Shown piece by piece: positions 1 through 7,242 of a stretch of 37,272 nucleotides of DNA (within the stretch, counting starts at the first letter, position 1; every line of letters starts with the position of its first letter). Position numbers and translations under genes: made by a program. The notes beneath the pieces were generated by a model. That model was not told the DNA's origin. It was given only the letters and a program-made list of their open reading frames with translations, and searched no databases. The stretch lies in contig CADCOC010000061.1 of NCBI GenBank assembly GCA_902802945.1, forward strand, positions 10,544 to 47,815, in the 5' to 3' direction. The DNA comes from an uncultured bacterium (lineage in GTDB: Bacteria; Verrucomicrobiota; Kiritimatiellia; RFP12; UBA1067).

Positions 1-103
1 CTGTCCGTTTGAAAGTTCCTTGGGCGTCGCATGGCAGACAGTTTACCAAAAATTCAGTCGCTCCACCACTCTTACTCCACCAATCGTGTCTGACCCTCGC
101 GCC
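1..103 (-). mobile_element. RAYT-derived non-autonomous element, copy 1 (cut by window edge)
   Basis: This is the right-hand part of the repeat seen complete at 4280-4500. It contains the minus-strand ATG at 30-32, which opens a frame beginning MRRPRNFQT like the N-terminus of RAYT (Y1/HUH) transposases. It ends with the terminal inverted repeat at about 61-103. The other end lies outside the window. The stop codon of the neighbouring 162-aa gene falls inside this inverted repeat. Confidence 0.8.
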
Positions 104-560
104 CCGCGGGCGGCGGGTCCTGGCTGCGCAGGAGGTTCATCACGTCGTTCTTCAGCGCCGCGACGCGCTCCACGCGCAGCGGGTCGTTGGTGGTTGCAAG
201 ATAATCTATCAGCGCAGCGACATCCTCCTTCGGCAGATCGCGCCGCCGCGCAATCGACCTGAGCGCGTCGTTCCGCGCCTCGTAGCGGTCGGTGGTCGCC
301 TCGTCCGCGCCGCAGACGACGGCGACGGCGCGAGATGCCGACACCGCAACCGCCGACTTACGTGCGGCATCCTTCGGCACGACTGGCTTGACGCGCACTT
401 CGCTCGACGTGCCTGTCACCTCTGGCACCGACGGCAGCGGAGCTTCTCTTCGCCCGCTTCGCAGGGCAAGGAGAATCGCCACGCACACAAGTAACACCGC
501 ACCCCCGACGATTACGGCGAAGTCAATGACGTGTCGGCGTTTTGAATGGCCTTTGCTCAT
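72..560 (-). CDS. Small single-pass membrane protein of unknown function (duplicated gene, full copy)
   Basis: The 162-aa product is not a recognised family. A short basic N-terminus (MSKGHSKRR) precedes one hydrophobic segment at about residues 12-32, so it is probably anchored in the inner membrane with a soluble C-terminal part rich in Ala, Arg and Asp. The start at 560 is supported by a GAGGTGA Shine-Dalgarno sequence about 7 nt upstream. The last residues (GQTRLVE) and the stop are encoded by the inverted repeat of the adjacent element, so the original C-terminus has probably been replaced. A shortened paralogue at 2271-2654 shares about 80% of its residues outside the deletion and ends in the same element-encoded way. 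Function unknown. Confidence 0.65.
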   Translation of the reverse strand: MSKGHSKRRHVIDFAVIVGGAVLLVCVAILLALRSGRREAPLPSVPEVTGTSSEVRVKPVVPKDAARKSAVAVSASRAVAVVCGADEATTDRYEARNDALRSIARRRDLPKEDVAALIDYLATTNDPLRVERVAALKNDVMNLLRSQDPPPAGREGQTRLVE

Positions 561-600
561 CTCAAGTCACCTCTCTGACTTGACAACATTACCGCATAAA

Positions 601-2067
601 TCATTCGAAGACCAGTCGTGTTATTTCTTTAAAAACTGGCCTTATTTCTTTCCTTGAGCCGGTCATCCGCTGAACGAAGATTGAGTCATTCGTGAAAGTC
701 ATTGTACTTGAAAGAAACACCCATGAATCATCTGCCAATTTATGAACGACTCCTGGCGAACGACACGGGAATGTCGTCAACTTCTTCGTGACATTAAAAT
801 CCGGGAACAACCACAAGAAAGTTTTCTCTCCTTTGTGCGGAACCTCGACGATTCTTATTCGATACCGATATCGTTGGCCGCTGTCACCATTCTGCTTTTT
901 GTATTCAAACAAAAGAGCATAATACCATGAATCCACCCCCCTATGCAAAACCGACATCGGCACAAAGTCTCCCGCTTGAGCGATGTCTTCACTGAAAAAC
1001 TTTTTCAGATCAAAAGACTGCCATTCCGAATCATTCTTGCGGATCCGAAAAATCTTCCACTTAAAAAAGTCGTAAAGAACGCCGTGCCCCTCCACGAAAT
1101 CGTGTCCAAGTTCATTATCAGAAGCCGCTTCCTTCATATCATGCAGATCAATCGACCAGTCATACCTTCCCATGACGTCTTTGCCAAGCGATATAATCTT
1201 GTTCGACAAGGCAACATCCCAATCAGCATAAGCATTTTGCGCTATGTTTGCATCACAACACGGCAATACCTGGCAGCAGCGAGCATTCAATTTCCAATAC
1301 TCGCGGGATTTTGTCACCCAAGCATTGGTAGTAACCTGCACATCCTGCTCGGTTCTCGGTGACGATAAGAGGCTATATACCGTCCTGACATTATGAGTAT
1401 CCACCACATCGAACAACACTCGCCCACTATCAAGACAAGTATATCCTTTAAGGCGTGACGCAACGGGCCATAGAGTTCCTACCCCCTTATTCCAAAGCAG
1501 AAGTCCCCAGTTATTGGTCTTGCCTATAGCACATTGAAATGCATAACCTCCACCGTTTGGGAAAACTGCACGCTCTGAAGCCGACAATGCCCCACGAAGA
1601 GGCATTCCATTCACATCACGTGTAATATCCACAACCGTCTGTGTTGAATCGGAAATGCACATAAAAGCTGTTTTCTGACATTGCCTTTGACCATGCGAAA
1701 ACAAAAATGAATCCAAACCAACCATACAAAATCCAGTCGGAATAGAACTGCGGTAGCAAGTGTCAGCACGGCAAATCGTTTTGCCAACTTGTTCATAAAC
1801 ACCGTTAAAGTCATATCGTACGACAATCGGTCGGAATACCGCATTAGTACCCTCGCCATATTTTATCTTCAATGCCACAGCCAAACTATTCGACTTGAAA
1901 AAATAATTCCAGTCAAATGAAGTAAGAATCCATGCGTCGGCTCCGTAATCTTGCGAGGACAACAACTCGGATTCCCCAATATAATCTTTATACAAGATTT
2001 CGCCAGACAAACACATACAGGAAAGTATCATTACGATCTGGCAAGATAAGTGCCTAAAAATTCGCAT
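601..2067 (-). CDS. Hypothetical secreted protein
   Basis: The product is 488 aa with no recognised domain. The ATG at 2067 is chosen because an AAGGAG Shine-Dalgarno sequence lies 7 nt upstream. It also opens a typical export signal (MRIFRHLSCQIVMILSCMCL), whereas the longer frame runs back into the repeat element. A Cys in the signal (ILSC) leaves open a lipoprotein anchor, but the lipobox is not convincing. The mature part is rich in Trp, Tyr and Phe with several Cys, suggesting an extracytoplasmic beta-rich fold. Base composition is clearly poorer in GC than the core genes from 4600 onwards. The end of repeat copy 2 lies 41 bp upstream of the start. It is followed by the 162-aa membrane protein gene, 40 bp downstream and co-directional. 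Confidence 0.65.
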   Translation of the reverse strand: MRIFRHLSCQIVMILSCMCLSGEILYKDYIGESELLSSQDYGADAWILTSFDWNYFFKSNSLAVALKIKYGEGTNAVFRPIVVRYDFNGVYEQVGKTICRADTCYRSSIPTGFCMVGLDSFLFSHGQRQCQKTAFMCISDSTQTVVDITRDVNGMPLRGALSASERAVFPNGGGYAFQCAIGKTNNWGLLLWNKGVGTLWPVASRLKGYTCLDSGRVLFDVVDTHNVRTVYSLLSSPRTEQDVQVTTNAWVTKSREYWKLNARCCQVLPCCDANIAQNAYADWDVALSNKIISLGKDVMGRYDWSIDLHDMKEAASDNELGHDFVEGHGVLYDFFKWKIFRIRKNDSEWQSFDLKKFFSEDIAQAGDFVPMSVLHRGVDSWYYALLFEYKKQNGDSGQRYRYRIRIVEVPHKGEKTFLWLFPDFNVTKKLTTFPCRSPGVVHKLADDSWVFLSSTMTFTNDSIFVQRMTGSRKEIRPVFKEITRLVFE

Positions 2068-2107
2068 GGCCGTCTCCTTGCTTTCAGATTTATTTCTTTT
2101 CACAAAA

Positions 2108-2299
2108 GCGCCAGAGGGTCTGACCCCATTGGTGGAGTGGGAGTGGTGGAGTAACTTCATGCCATGGCTCATACTCGTCCAGGTAAAAGGCGCGATGGCC
2201 CACCCGTTTGAAAGTTCCTTGGGCGTCGCATGGCAGACAGTTTACCAAAAATTCAGTCGCTCCACCACTCTTACTCCACCAATCGTGTCTGACCCTCGG
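2108..2299 (-). mobile_element. RAYT-derived non-autonomous element, copy 2
   Basis: This complete copy, about 192 bp, has terminal inverted repeats at about 2108-2151 and 2257-2299. The minus-strand ATG at 2229-2231 opens the RAYT-like frame, but a 26-bp deletion relative to copy 4 (between GGCCCACCC and GTTTGAAAG) removes the conserved DRCYHLVSR stretch and shifts the frame. The left end contains the palindrome GGGTCTGACCC. On the minus strand it precedes the 488-aa gene by 41 bp. Confidence 0.8.
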
Positions 2300-2654
2300 C
2301 CGTCCCTATCAGCGCGGCGGCATCCTCCTTCGGCAGGTCGCGCCGCCGCGCAATCACCCGCAGCGCGTCGTTCCGCGCCTCGTAGCGGCCGGCGGTCGCC
2401 TCGTCCGCGCCGCAGATGATAGCGACGGTACGAGATGTCGATGACGTTACCGTCGGCTTACGTGCGGCATCCTTCCGCACGACTGGCTTGACGCGCACTT
2501 CGCCCGGCGTGCCTGTCGCCTCTGGCACTGGCGGCAGCGGCGTTTCTCTTCGCCCGCTTCGCAGGGCAAGGAGAATCGCCACACAAGCAAGCAACAGCGT
2601 GCCCCCGCCGATTATAACGAGAATCTGTGGGCGTTTTGAATGGCCTTTGTTCAT
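2271..2654 (-). pseudogene. Truncated paralogue of the 162-aa membrane protein
   Basis: The 127-aa product repeats the layout of the 72-560 gene: MNKGHSKR start, one membrane segment, and shared blocks RSGRRE, VRVKPVV and RRDLPKED. About 100 bp of the 3' half are missing, so that AALI joins directly to the element-encoded tail GQTRLVE. The nucleotide match to 104-560 is obvious and stops just upstream of the start codon, so a gene-plus-element unit was duplicated and one copy then lost its 3' end. It keeps an AGGTGA Shine-Dalgarno sequence and may still be translated. Whether the short form is functional cannot be told. Confidence 0.6.
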
Positions 2655-2786
2655 CTCAAGTCACCTCGCTAGCTTGACTGCCAATGATGACCACGTCGCC
2701 GAATTCATCAATATGCTTCGACAAACTGCCAACGTCATTCCGACCGTAGAAATCATTCGGCAAACAGTACCATGACAATGATGCTG

Positions 2787-3329
2787 TCATTCTTGAACTT
2801 TTGAATCTCCAGAAGTTTTAATATCCTCCGACGCATCACCTTGTTCGGCAACAAAACAAGAAGATCCTGCGTAAGATATTATTATCTCATCTAGTTCACT
2901 CAAGGAACACTCCTGAACCGACATTCTGTTAAAAATGCCGATGTCCTCATCTTCAAACCCCAACGCAAACCCACAGGGGCTATAGTCACATATATATTTT
3001 CTTTGCCGACCATCACTGGTAAGCAAGTAAATTCCGCCATGGTACATCCTAAAAAGCAGGTCAAACTGAGGATGAAAATGGATTCTTACCCATGAAGAAT
3101 CCTGAAAAGTAAATTGATATGTGACAAGCCGCCCCTGTTTCAATTGCTTGAATATTGCCTCTTCACGATGAAATACAACATTCCAATAATGCAATGGAAA
3201 CGGAATCGTTGTCGAACTAAGAATCAATATAAATGTTAATGTAACCGTCGTAGCAACAAACAACAACTTAACAAGCCGACTTTTAACACGCACTTGTTGC
3301 GGTGTCTTATTCATCAATTCCTTGCCCAT
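2787..3329 (-). CDS. Hypothetical membrane-anchored protein
   Basis: The product is 180 aa with no recognised family. A basic N-terminus is followed by a hydrophobic segment at about residues 20-45 (LVKLLFVATTVTLTFILIL), giving a single-pass or signal-anchor topology with about 135 residues outside. Two starts are possible: 3329, with AAGG 9 nt upstream, or the in-frame ATG at 3314, with AAGGA 4 nt upstream. The second has the better spacing. Composition is AT-rich like its island neighbours. The terminus of repeat copy 3 lies about 40 bp upstream, the same spacing as between copy 2 and the 488-aa gene. The next co-directional gene is the truncated paralogue ending at 2271. Confidence 0.55.
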   Translation of the reverse strand: MGKELMNKTPQQVRVKSRLVKLLFVATTVTLTFILILSSTTIPFPLHYWNVVFHREEAIFKQLKQGRLVTYQFTFQDSSWVRIHFHPQFDLLFRMYHGGIYLLTSDGRQRKYICDYSPCGFALGFEDEDIGIFNRMSVQECSLSELDEIIISYAGSSCFVAEQGDASEDIKTSGDSKVQE

Positions 3330-3367
3330 AAGGATTGACCTTTCCTGCGTAAAGAATTATTTCACGA

Positions 3368-3610
3368 GCGCCAGAGGGTCTGACCCCATTGGTGGAGTGG
3401 GAGTGGTGGAGTAACTTCATGCCATGGCTCATACTCGTCCAGGTAAAAGGCGCGATGGCCCACCGGCGCGATGGCCCACCCGGCTTACCAGATGGTAGCA
3501 TCTGTCCGTTTGAAAGTTCCTTGGGCATCGCATGGCAAACAGTTTACCAAAAATTCAGTCACTCCAACACTCTTACGTCCACCAAAGACACCAACCGGGT
3601 CCCTCGCGCC
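3368..3610 (-). mobile_element. RAYT-derived non-autonomous element, copy 3
   Basis: This is the longest copy, about 243 bp. The left inverted repeat (about 3368-3411) is nearly identical to copies 2 and 4, while the right one (about 3560-3610) is eroded. The minus-strand frame from the ATG at 3531-3533 reads MRCPRNFQTDRCYHLVSR before a 16-bp tandem duplication shifts it. Confidence 0.8.
3449..3480. repeat. 16-bp perfect tandem duplication inside element copy 3
   Basis: GGCGCGATGGCCCACC occurs at 3449-3464 and again at 3465-3480. Copies 2 and 4 have a single unit. The duplication is not a multiple of three and breaks the RAYT-like frame. Confidence 0.9.
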
Positions 3611-3631
3611 CTTGCCTCAATGAATGTAATT

Positions 3632-4429
3632 CTACAAATCATTTACATTGATCTCAATGTCATTCATTGCACCGGTTTGTGCTTCGGAATGCCGTCTAAC
3701 CTGTAAGCTCTCAACAGTCATTGTAAGTTCCATTAACCCATTAGTCTTCAATAATAAGGAAAGTGAAATTAAAAAGGAGGCATCTCTACAATTTATTGAC
3801 CAGCCATTATGACGATTCTTCAACAGAGCATCAACCTCATCATGGTATGGTATGGGAATTTTAATTTTATACCGATAATCACAATCACGTGACAAGGCTT
3901 TAAGCAGATTCATGCAATCAGTACTACTCATGTTCATCGGAAAAGTGCGGGATGCCGTAATCCTGAACAGCCGGCGCGAGGTTGCGTCATGGAACAGCGT
4001 TACGAAATCAAAAAACTTGCTTCTATTAGCAATCGGATTTGTAATGCATAAAAATTTATCATTTCCGCAGAATCGATTAACAGCCGTATTTTTACAAGTG
4101 TTTGTCTGTCCAAATGAATAATCGAGGAACTCGCCATATCCCGTATCTCCTAGGCGGCTATACCCCTTTGGCGCATAATGTGCAGCATAAATATTAAGTT
4201 CGGCACGCTTGTCTCCCAGTGCGACATCGAATGCTGCACATAAGAATGCCTGCAAAGTGCAAGTTATTATTAATAACGAGCGCCAGAGGGTCTGACCCCA
4301 TTGGTGGAGTGGGAGTGGTGGAGTAACTTCATGCCATGGCTCATCCTCGTCCAGGTAAAAGGCGCGGTGGGCCACCCGGCTTACCAGGTGGTAACATCTG
4401 TCCGTTTGAAAGTTCCTTGGGTGTCGCAT
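3632..4429 (-). CDS. Chimeric frame: element-encoded RAYT N-terminus fused to a truncated hypothetical protein
   Basis: The open frame of 265 aa has two origins. Residues 1 to about 50 come from element copy 4: a RAYT-like N-terminus (MRHPRNFQTDRCYHLVSR, then AHRAFYLDEDE) followed by translated inverted repeat. From 4279 downwards the frame continues into an AT-rich gene whose first residues (LLIITCTLQAFLCAA) look like the core of an export signal that has lost its start codon. The rest is about 215 aa of unknown function with several Cys. The element therefore appears to have inserted in, or deleted, the 5' end of this gene. The ATG at 4429 has no Shine-Dalgarno sequence, but an extended -10 lies 7 nt upstream, so leaderless translation is possible. 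It could equally be a pseudogene. Confidence 0.5.
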   Translation of the reverse strand: MRHPRNFQTDRCYHLVSRVAHRAFYLDEDEPWHEVTPPLPLHQWGQTLWRSLLIITCTLQAFLCAAFDVALGDKRAELNIYAAHYAPKGYSRLGDTGYGEFLDYSFGQTNTCKNTAVNRFCGNDKFLCITNPIANRSKFFDFVTLFHDATSRRLFRITASRTFPMNMSSTDCMNLLKALSRDCDYRYKIKIPIPYHDEVDALLKNRHNGWSINCRDASFLISLSLLLKTNGLMELTMTVESLQVRRHSEAQTGAMNDIEINVNDL

Positions 4430-4500
4430 GGCGAACAGTATACCATAGTTTCCGTCACTCCACCACTCTTACTCCACCAATCGTGTCTGACCCTCGCGCC
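4280..4500 (-). mobile_element. RAYT-derived non-autonomous element, copy 4 (best-preserved)
   Basis: This 221-bp copy is the reference. Inverted repeats of 43-44 bp lie at 4280-4323 and 4458-4500 and match at most positions. Between them, on the minus strand, are an extended -10, an ATG at 4429 and about 34 codons matching the start of REP-associated tyrosine transposases. The family is a Y1/HUH single-strand transposase whose genes are flanked by REP-like inverted sequences. The HUH motif and catalytic Tyr are absent, so the element cannot move itself; a full-length RAYT elsewhere would have to act on it. No complete RAYT lies in this window. Confidence 0.85.
4437..4445 (-). promoter_or_regulatory. 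Extended -10 in the repeat element (minus-strand, outward)
   Basis: On the minus strand TGG-TATACT lies exactly 7 nt before the RAYT-like ATG at 4429. Copies 1-3 have TGG-TAAACT at the same place. No good -35 is visible. Similar extended -10 motifs precede the tRNA, TPR, ROK-like and phosphomannomutase genes. Confidence 0.45.
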
Positions 4501-4599
4501 CCCTGTCGTATTGACGATTCGACACTGTCGTTTGAGCGTATCGACCATGACGTATATATAGACAAAGCAGGGCCAGGGCCAGAGGGCCTCGGACTCCTT

Positions 4600-5448
4600 T
4601 CAGAATAGATACCAGGAAAGATGTCCGAAGACGACGCCGAACACGTAGACGGTGGCGAGAATCAAGAGGTTCTCCTTCAGGCTGCGGTGCGTGCGGAAGA
4701 GTACCAGCAATCCGAGACCGGAACCGGCAAGCGACCCGGCCATCAGCGCACCTGCGCTCATGCCGCCTTGTGCATAGAGCTGGGCGAACGTCACCGAAAC
4801 GGCGCAGTTGGGGATCATCCCCGCCAGTCCCGCGAGCAGCTCGCCCAGGACGGGCTTATTGAGAACAAAGCTCTTAAGCACGTCCTCCCCCGCGAAGTGG
4901 AGCGCGAGCTCCAGCGCACCAGAGACTATCAAGATGAAGAAAAAGATTTCCGCCGTGTGGATGAGCGCGGGCACGACGATGCCCTTGTGTTCCATGCAGC
5001 CGCACCGGCTGTGCGCGCAAAGCTCCTCCACGTGCGGCGCGGGCGTACGCGCTCCCCGCACGCGCAGAAACAGGTCTACCGCGATACCCGCCACTAATCC
5101 GAACACGACCTTGAGCCCCACGATCTTCACGAGGAGGTCAACGGGCATTTTCTTTGAGACGAGCACGGGAATCAGCTCGTCCGACGTGGAGAGGAACACG
5201 GCCACGAGCGTGCCGACCGTGATTACGCCACCTGCGTACAATGACGCTGCAGCGGCCGAAAAGCCGCATTGGGGAACCGCGCCGGAGAGCGATCCAACGA
5301 GAGGCCCCCAGCGGCGAGCGCGACCAAGCGCCCGCTCAAGCGCGCCCCCGGCATGGGCCTCAATCGCCTCCAGCACCAGATAGGTTGGAAAGAGGAACGG
5401 CAGCAGAAGCAGGTTGTCAACCAGAATATCGACCAGCAAATCGGCCAT
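4600..5448 (-). CDS. ArsP_2-type permease (putative manganese/arsenic exporter)
   Basis: The product is a 282-aa polytopic inner-membrane protein with about eight hydrophobic segments. It has two related halves, each carrying the signature of the ArsP_2 / putative 10-TM heavy-metal exporter family: GAVPQCGFSAAAASLYAGG near residue 58 and GMIPNCAVSVTFAQLYAQGG near residue 208. The Pro-Asn/Gln-Cys motif in each half is characteristic. A cytoplasmic or periplasmic loop in the middle has three Cys and two His (CAHSRCGCMEH) and may bind metal. Family members are annotated as manganese or arsenic transporters, but the substrate cannot be read from sequence. The start at 5448 has GGAG upstream, and the gene follows the adaptor gene by 13 bp, so it is probably last in a three-gene operon. 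Confidence 0.8.
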   Translation of the reverse strand: MADLLVDILVDNLLLLPFLFPTYLVLEAIEAHAGGALERALGRARRWGPLVGSLSGAVPQCGFSAAAASLYAGGVITVGTLVAVFLSTSDELIPVLVSKKMPVDLLVKIVGLKVVFGLVAGIAVDLFLRVRGARTPAPHVEELCAHSRCGCMEHKGIVVPALIHTAEIFFFILIVSGALELALHFAGEDVLKSFVLNKPVLGELLAGLAGMIPNCAVSVTFAQLYAQGGMSAGALMAGSLAGSGLGLLVLFRTHRSLKENLLILATVYVFGVVFGHLSWYLF

Positions 5449-5461
5449 TCTACCTTCTCCG

Positions 5462-6523
5462 TCACGGTGCCGGCGTCACCTGATCGCCTGGGGCGACCTT
5501 GTGCGTGCCGTCCGTCACCACGCGCTCGCCCACGGACAGACCTTCCGCGACGAACAGTCGGTCGCCTGTCATGCGCCCTCGGACGATGTGCCGCTTCTCG
5601 GCCTTGCCAGAGGCGTCCAGCACCCACACGTAGGGGCCCTGCACATCCTGCATCACGGCGCTCGGCGGAACGGCGGGCTTCTTCACGCCGTCCCGATTGC
5701 TCAACTTCACGCCCACGGTTCCGCCTGAGCGCAGGACGCGCTCGGCGTTGGCGAAACGCGCGTACACGGGGAGCGTATCGGTCGATTCGTTGACGATGTT
5801 CTCCGTGTAGTCGATTTCGCCCTTCTCGCCAAAGGTACTGCCGTCAGCAAGGACTACCTCGACGACGGCCTTCTCCTTCAGCGTCCCGGAGCGTCCCTGG
5901 AACATTCCGAGGAAGTCGGCGCTGGAAATCGAGAAGCGCACGCGGATCGGCGTGATCTGCGTGATGGTCACGAGCGCGCCCTTCTCGGGCGAAGCGTAGT
6001 TGCCCTTCGTGAAACGCACCGTGCCCACTTTGCCGGCGATTGGCGTCTTCACCTCGCAGTGCGCGAGGTTGTATTCGGCCACGGCCAGTTCGGCCTCGGC
6101 GGCCTCAAGGGCGCTCGCGGCCACGTCGCGGTCTGAGCGCGCCTTGTCCACGGCGTCCTGCGACACGCCCTTCGTCTTCTCGTGTCGGGCGAAATTCGAA
6201 TCGGCGTAGAGCTTCCGCGACTTGCATTCGGCCACCTTCGACTGGGCGTTCTTGAGGGCCGACTTGTACTTGATCGGATTGAGGCGGAAGAGGACTTCGC
6301 CCGCCTTCACGAGCGCGCCGTCGGCACAGCACACCTCAAGGATCTCGCCGCTGACCTCGGGCGCAAGGTCGACGCGCTGCATGGCAACGACCCGACCAGG
6401 ATAGGTTTTCGCCTGGTCGTCGACCTCGCCCGCCACCTCGGCGACGGGCAAGGTCAATGCCACGCCGAACGCGGCTTGCACGGCGAGCAGCGCGGCCGCA
6501 GCTACCGTGGCATGTACTCTCAT
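5462..6523 (-). CDS. Periplasmic adaptor subunit (HlyD/AcrA membrane fusion protein family)
   Basis: The product is 353 aa with a cleavable signal (about residues 1-22). It then shows the standard adaptor order: first barrel-sandwich half with APEVSGEILEV, an alpha-helical hairpin at about 75-155 rich in Ala, Glu and Lys, the second lipoyl half with VKTPIAGKVGTVR, a beta-barrel, and a C-terminal membrane-proximal domain ending VGERVVTDGTHKVAPGD. Such proteins bridge an inner-membrane pump and an outer-membrane channel. No RND, ABC or MFS pump and no TolC-like gene is present here, so it is an orphan adaptor or works with the ArsP_2 permease downstream. Its ATG overlaps the stop of the preceding gene (ATGA), indicating translational coupling. 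Confidence 0.88.
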   Translation of the reverse strand: MRVHATVAAAALLAVQAAFGVALTLPVAEVAGEVDDQAKTYPGRVVAMQRVDLAPEVSGEILEVCCADGALVKAGEVLFRLNPIKYKSALKNAQSKVAECKSRKLYADSNFARHEKTKGVSQDAVDKARSDRDVAASALEAAEAELAVAEYNLAHCEVKTPIAGKVGTVRFTKGNYASPEKGALVTITQITPIRVRFSISSADFLGMFQGRSGTLKEKAVVEVVLADGSTFGEKGEIDYTENIVNESTDTLPVYARFANAERVLRSGGTVGVKLSNRDGVKKPAVPPSAVMQDVQGPYVWVLDASGKAEKRHIVRGRMTGDRLFVAEGLSVGERVVTDGTHKVAPGDQVTPAP

Positions 6524-7086
6524 CGGCTCAGCTCGCGTATGACGACGTCAGCGAAATCGCGCACGACCTTCGACCGGCACCCAGACACGACGACCTGAAT
6601 GGCGCCCGCGTGCCTCTGGCACCCGCACCAGCGGAGCTGGTCGAGGTACGCAATGCGCACGGTATCGTCGGTCGCGGTCATGAACGCCTTGAACAAGGCT
6701 TCCGTCCAGATGCCGCGCGCGTGTTCCCAGCCGGGACGCATCACGAACTGCGAGACGGCCGCGATCTGGCACGCCTTGAGCGGATCGGTGGCGTAAGCGG
6801 GCTTCACTTCCGCGAGCAACGCGCGGGCCGAGGCGAGATCACGGACGAAGCAGACAAGCTCCTTGTCGCTCGTCGCGGCCTCAAGGGCGGCCTTGTTTTT
6901 CGCCTGCCACTCAACGGCCATCGGATCGCCCTTCTTGGAGGCCATCGCAGGACCATATCCAGCGTAAGGATTGGGATCTGCCGGCGGTTTCGCAGCAGCA
7001 GGTTTCGCAGGAGCGGCCGCCGTCGCCGCAAGGGCGAGGGCCGCCGCCGACATGAATGACATGAGACGATAGATACTAGATTTCAT
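6520..7086 (-). CDS. Small exported protein of unknown function
   Basis: The product is 188 aa. An N-terminal signal (MKSSIYRLMSFMSAAALALA) is followed by an Ala/Pro-rich linker and a helical, HEAT-like region of about 130 residues with a few Cys (LRWCGCQRH). The domain is not a recognised one. The start has an AAGGAG Shine-Dalgarno sequence 9 nt upstream. It is the first gene of the operon with the adaptor (4-bp overlap) and the ArsP_2 permease, so a periplasmic role in the same transport process is a reasonable guess but no more. Confidence 0.7.
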   Translation of the reverse strand: MKSSIYRLMSFMSAAALALAATAAAPAKPAAAKPPADPNPYAGYGPAMASKKGDPMAVEWQAKNKAALEAATSDKELVCFVRDLASARALLAEVKPAYATDPLKACQIAAVSQFVMRPGWEHARGIWTEALFKAFMTATDDTVRIAYLDQLRWCGCQRHAGAIQVVVSGCRSKVVRDFADVVIRELSR

Positions 7087-7140
7087 GATTGGATTCTCCT
7101 TGATTCAAAGTTGGTAGATGGTTGATCGTGGTTGGAGTGA

Positions 7141-7213
7141 GGACAGAAGACAGAAGACGAATGACAAAGGTGTGCTGTTCCAACCTTTGTCTTCTGTCCT
7201 TTGTCTTTTGTCC
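7141..7213. repeat. Heptad (RGACARA) hairpin repeat, copy 1
   Basis: Arms of 30 nt at 7141-7170 and 7184-7213 pair with six mismatches, all or nearly all of them wobble-tolerant transitions. Each arm is itself four degenerate 7-nt units such as GGACAGA, AGACAGA and TGACAAA. It lies 30 bp beyond the stop of the oxidoreductase gene. Confidence 0.85.
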
Positions 7214-7242
7214 TTCATCACTCTCAACCTCATCCCTTTAAC

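Noticed and set aside
1..4500. Integron with attC sites
   Set aside because: The repeat lies between small genes as attC would, but it encodes a RAYT N-terminus, has long terminal inverted repeats and lacks the attC R'/R'' core pattern. No integron integrase is visible.
4561..4600. Terminator after the ArsP_2 gene
   Set aside because: GGCC-containing inverted stretches occur, but the stem is only about 4 bp and no U-run follows, so it was not annotated.
7141..7213. Intrinsic terminator
   Set aside because: The hairpin is long, AU-rich and imperfect, without a GC stem followed by a U-run. It is better described as a heptad repeat, though an effect on 3' ends remains possible.
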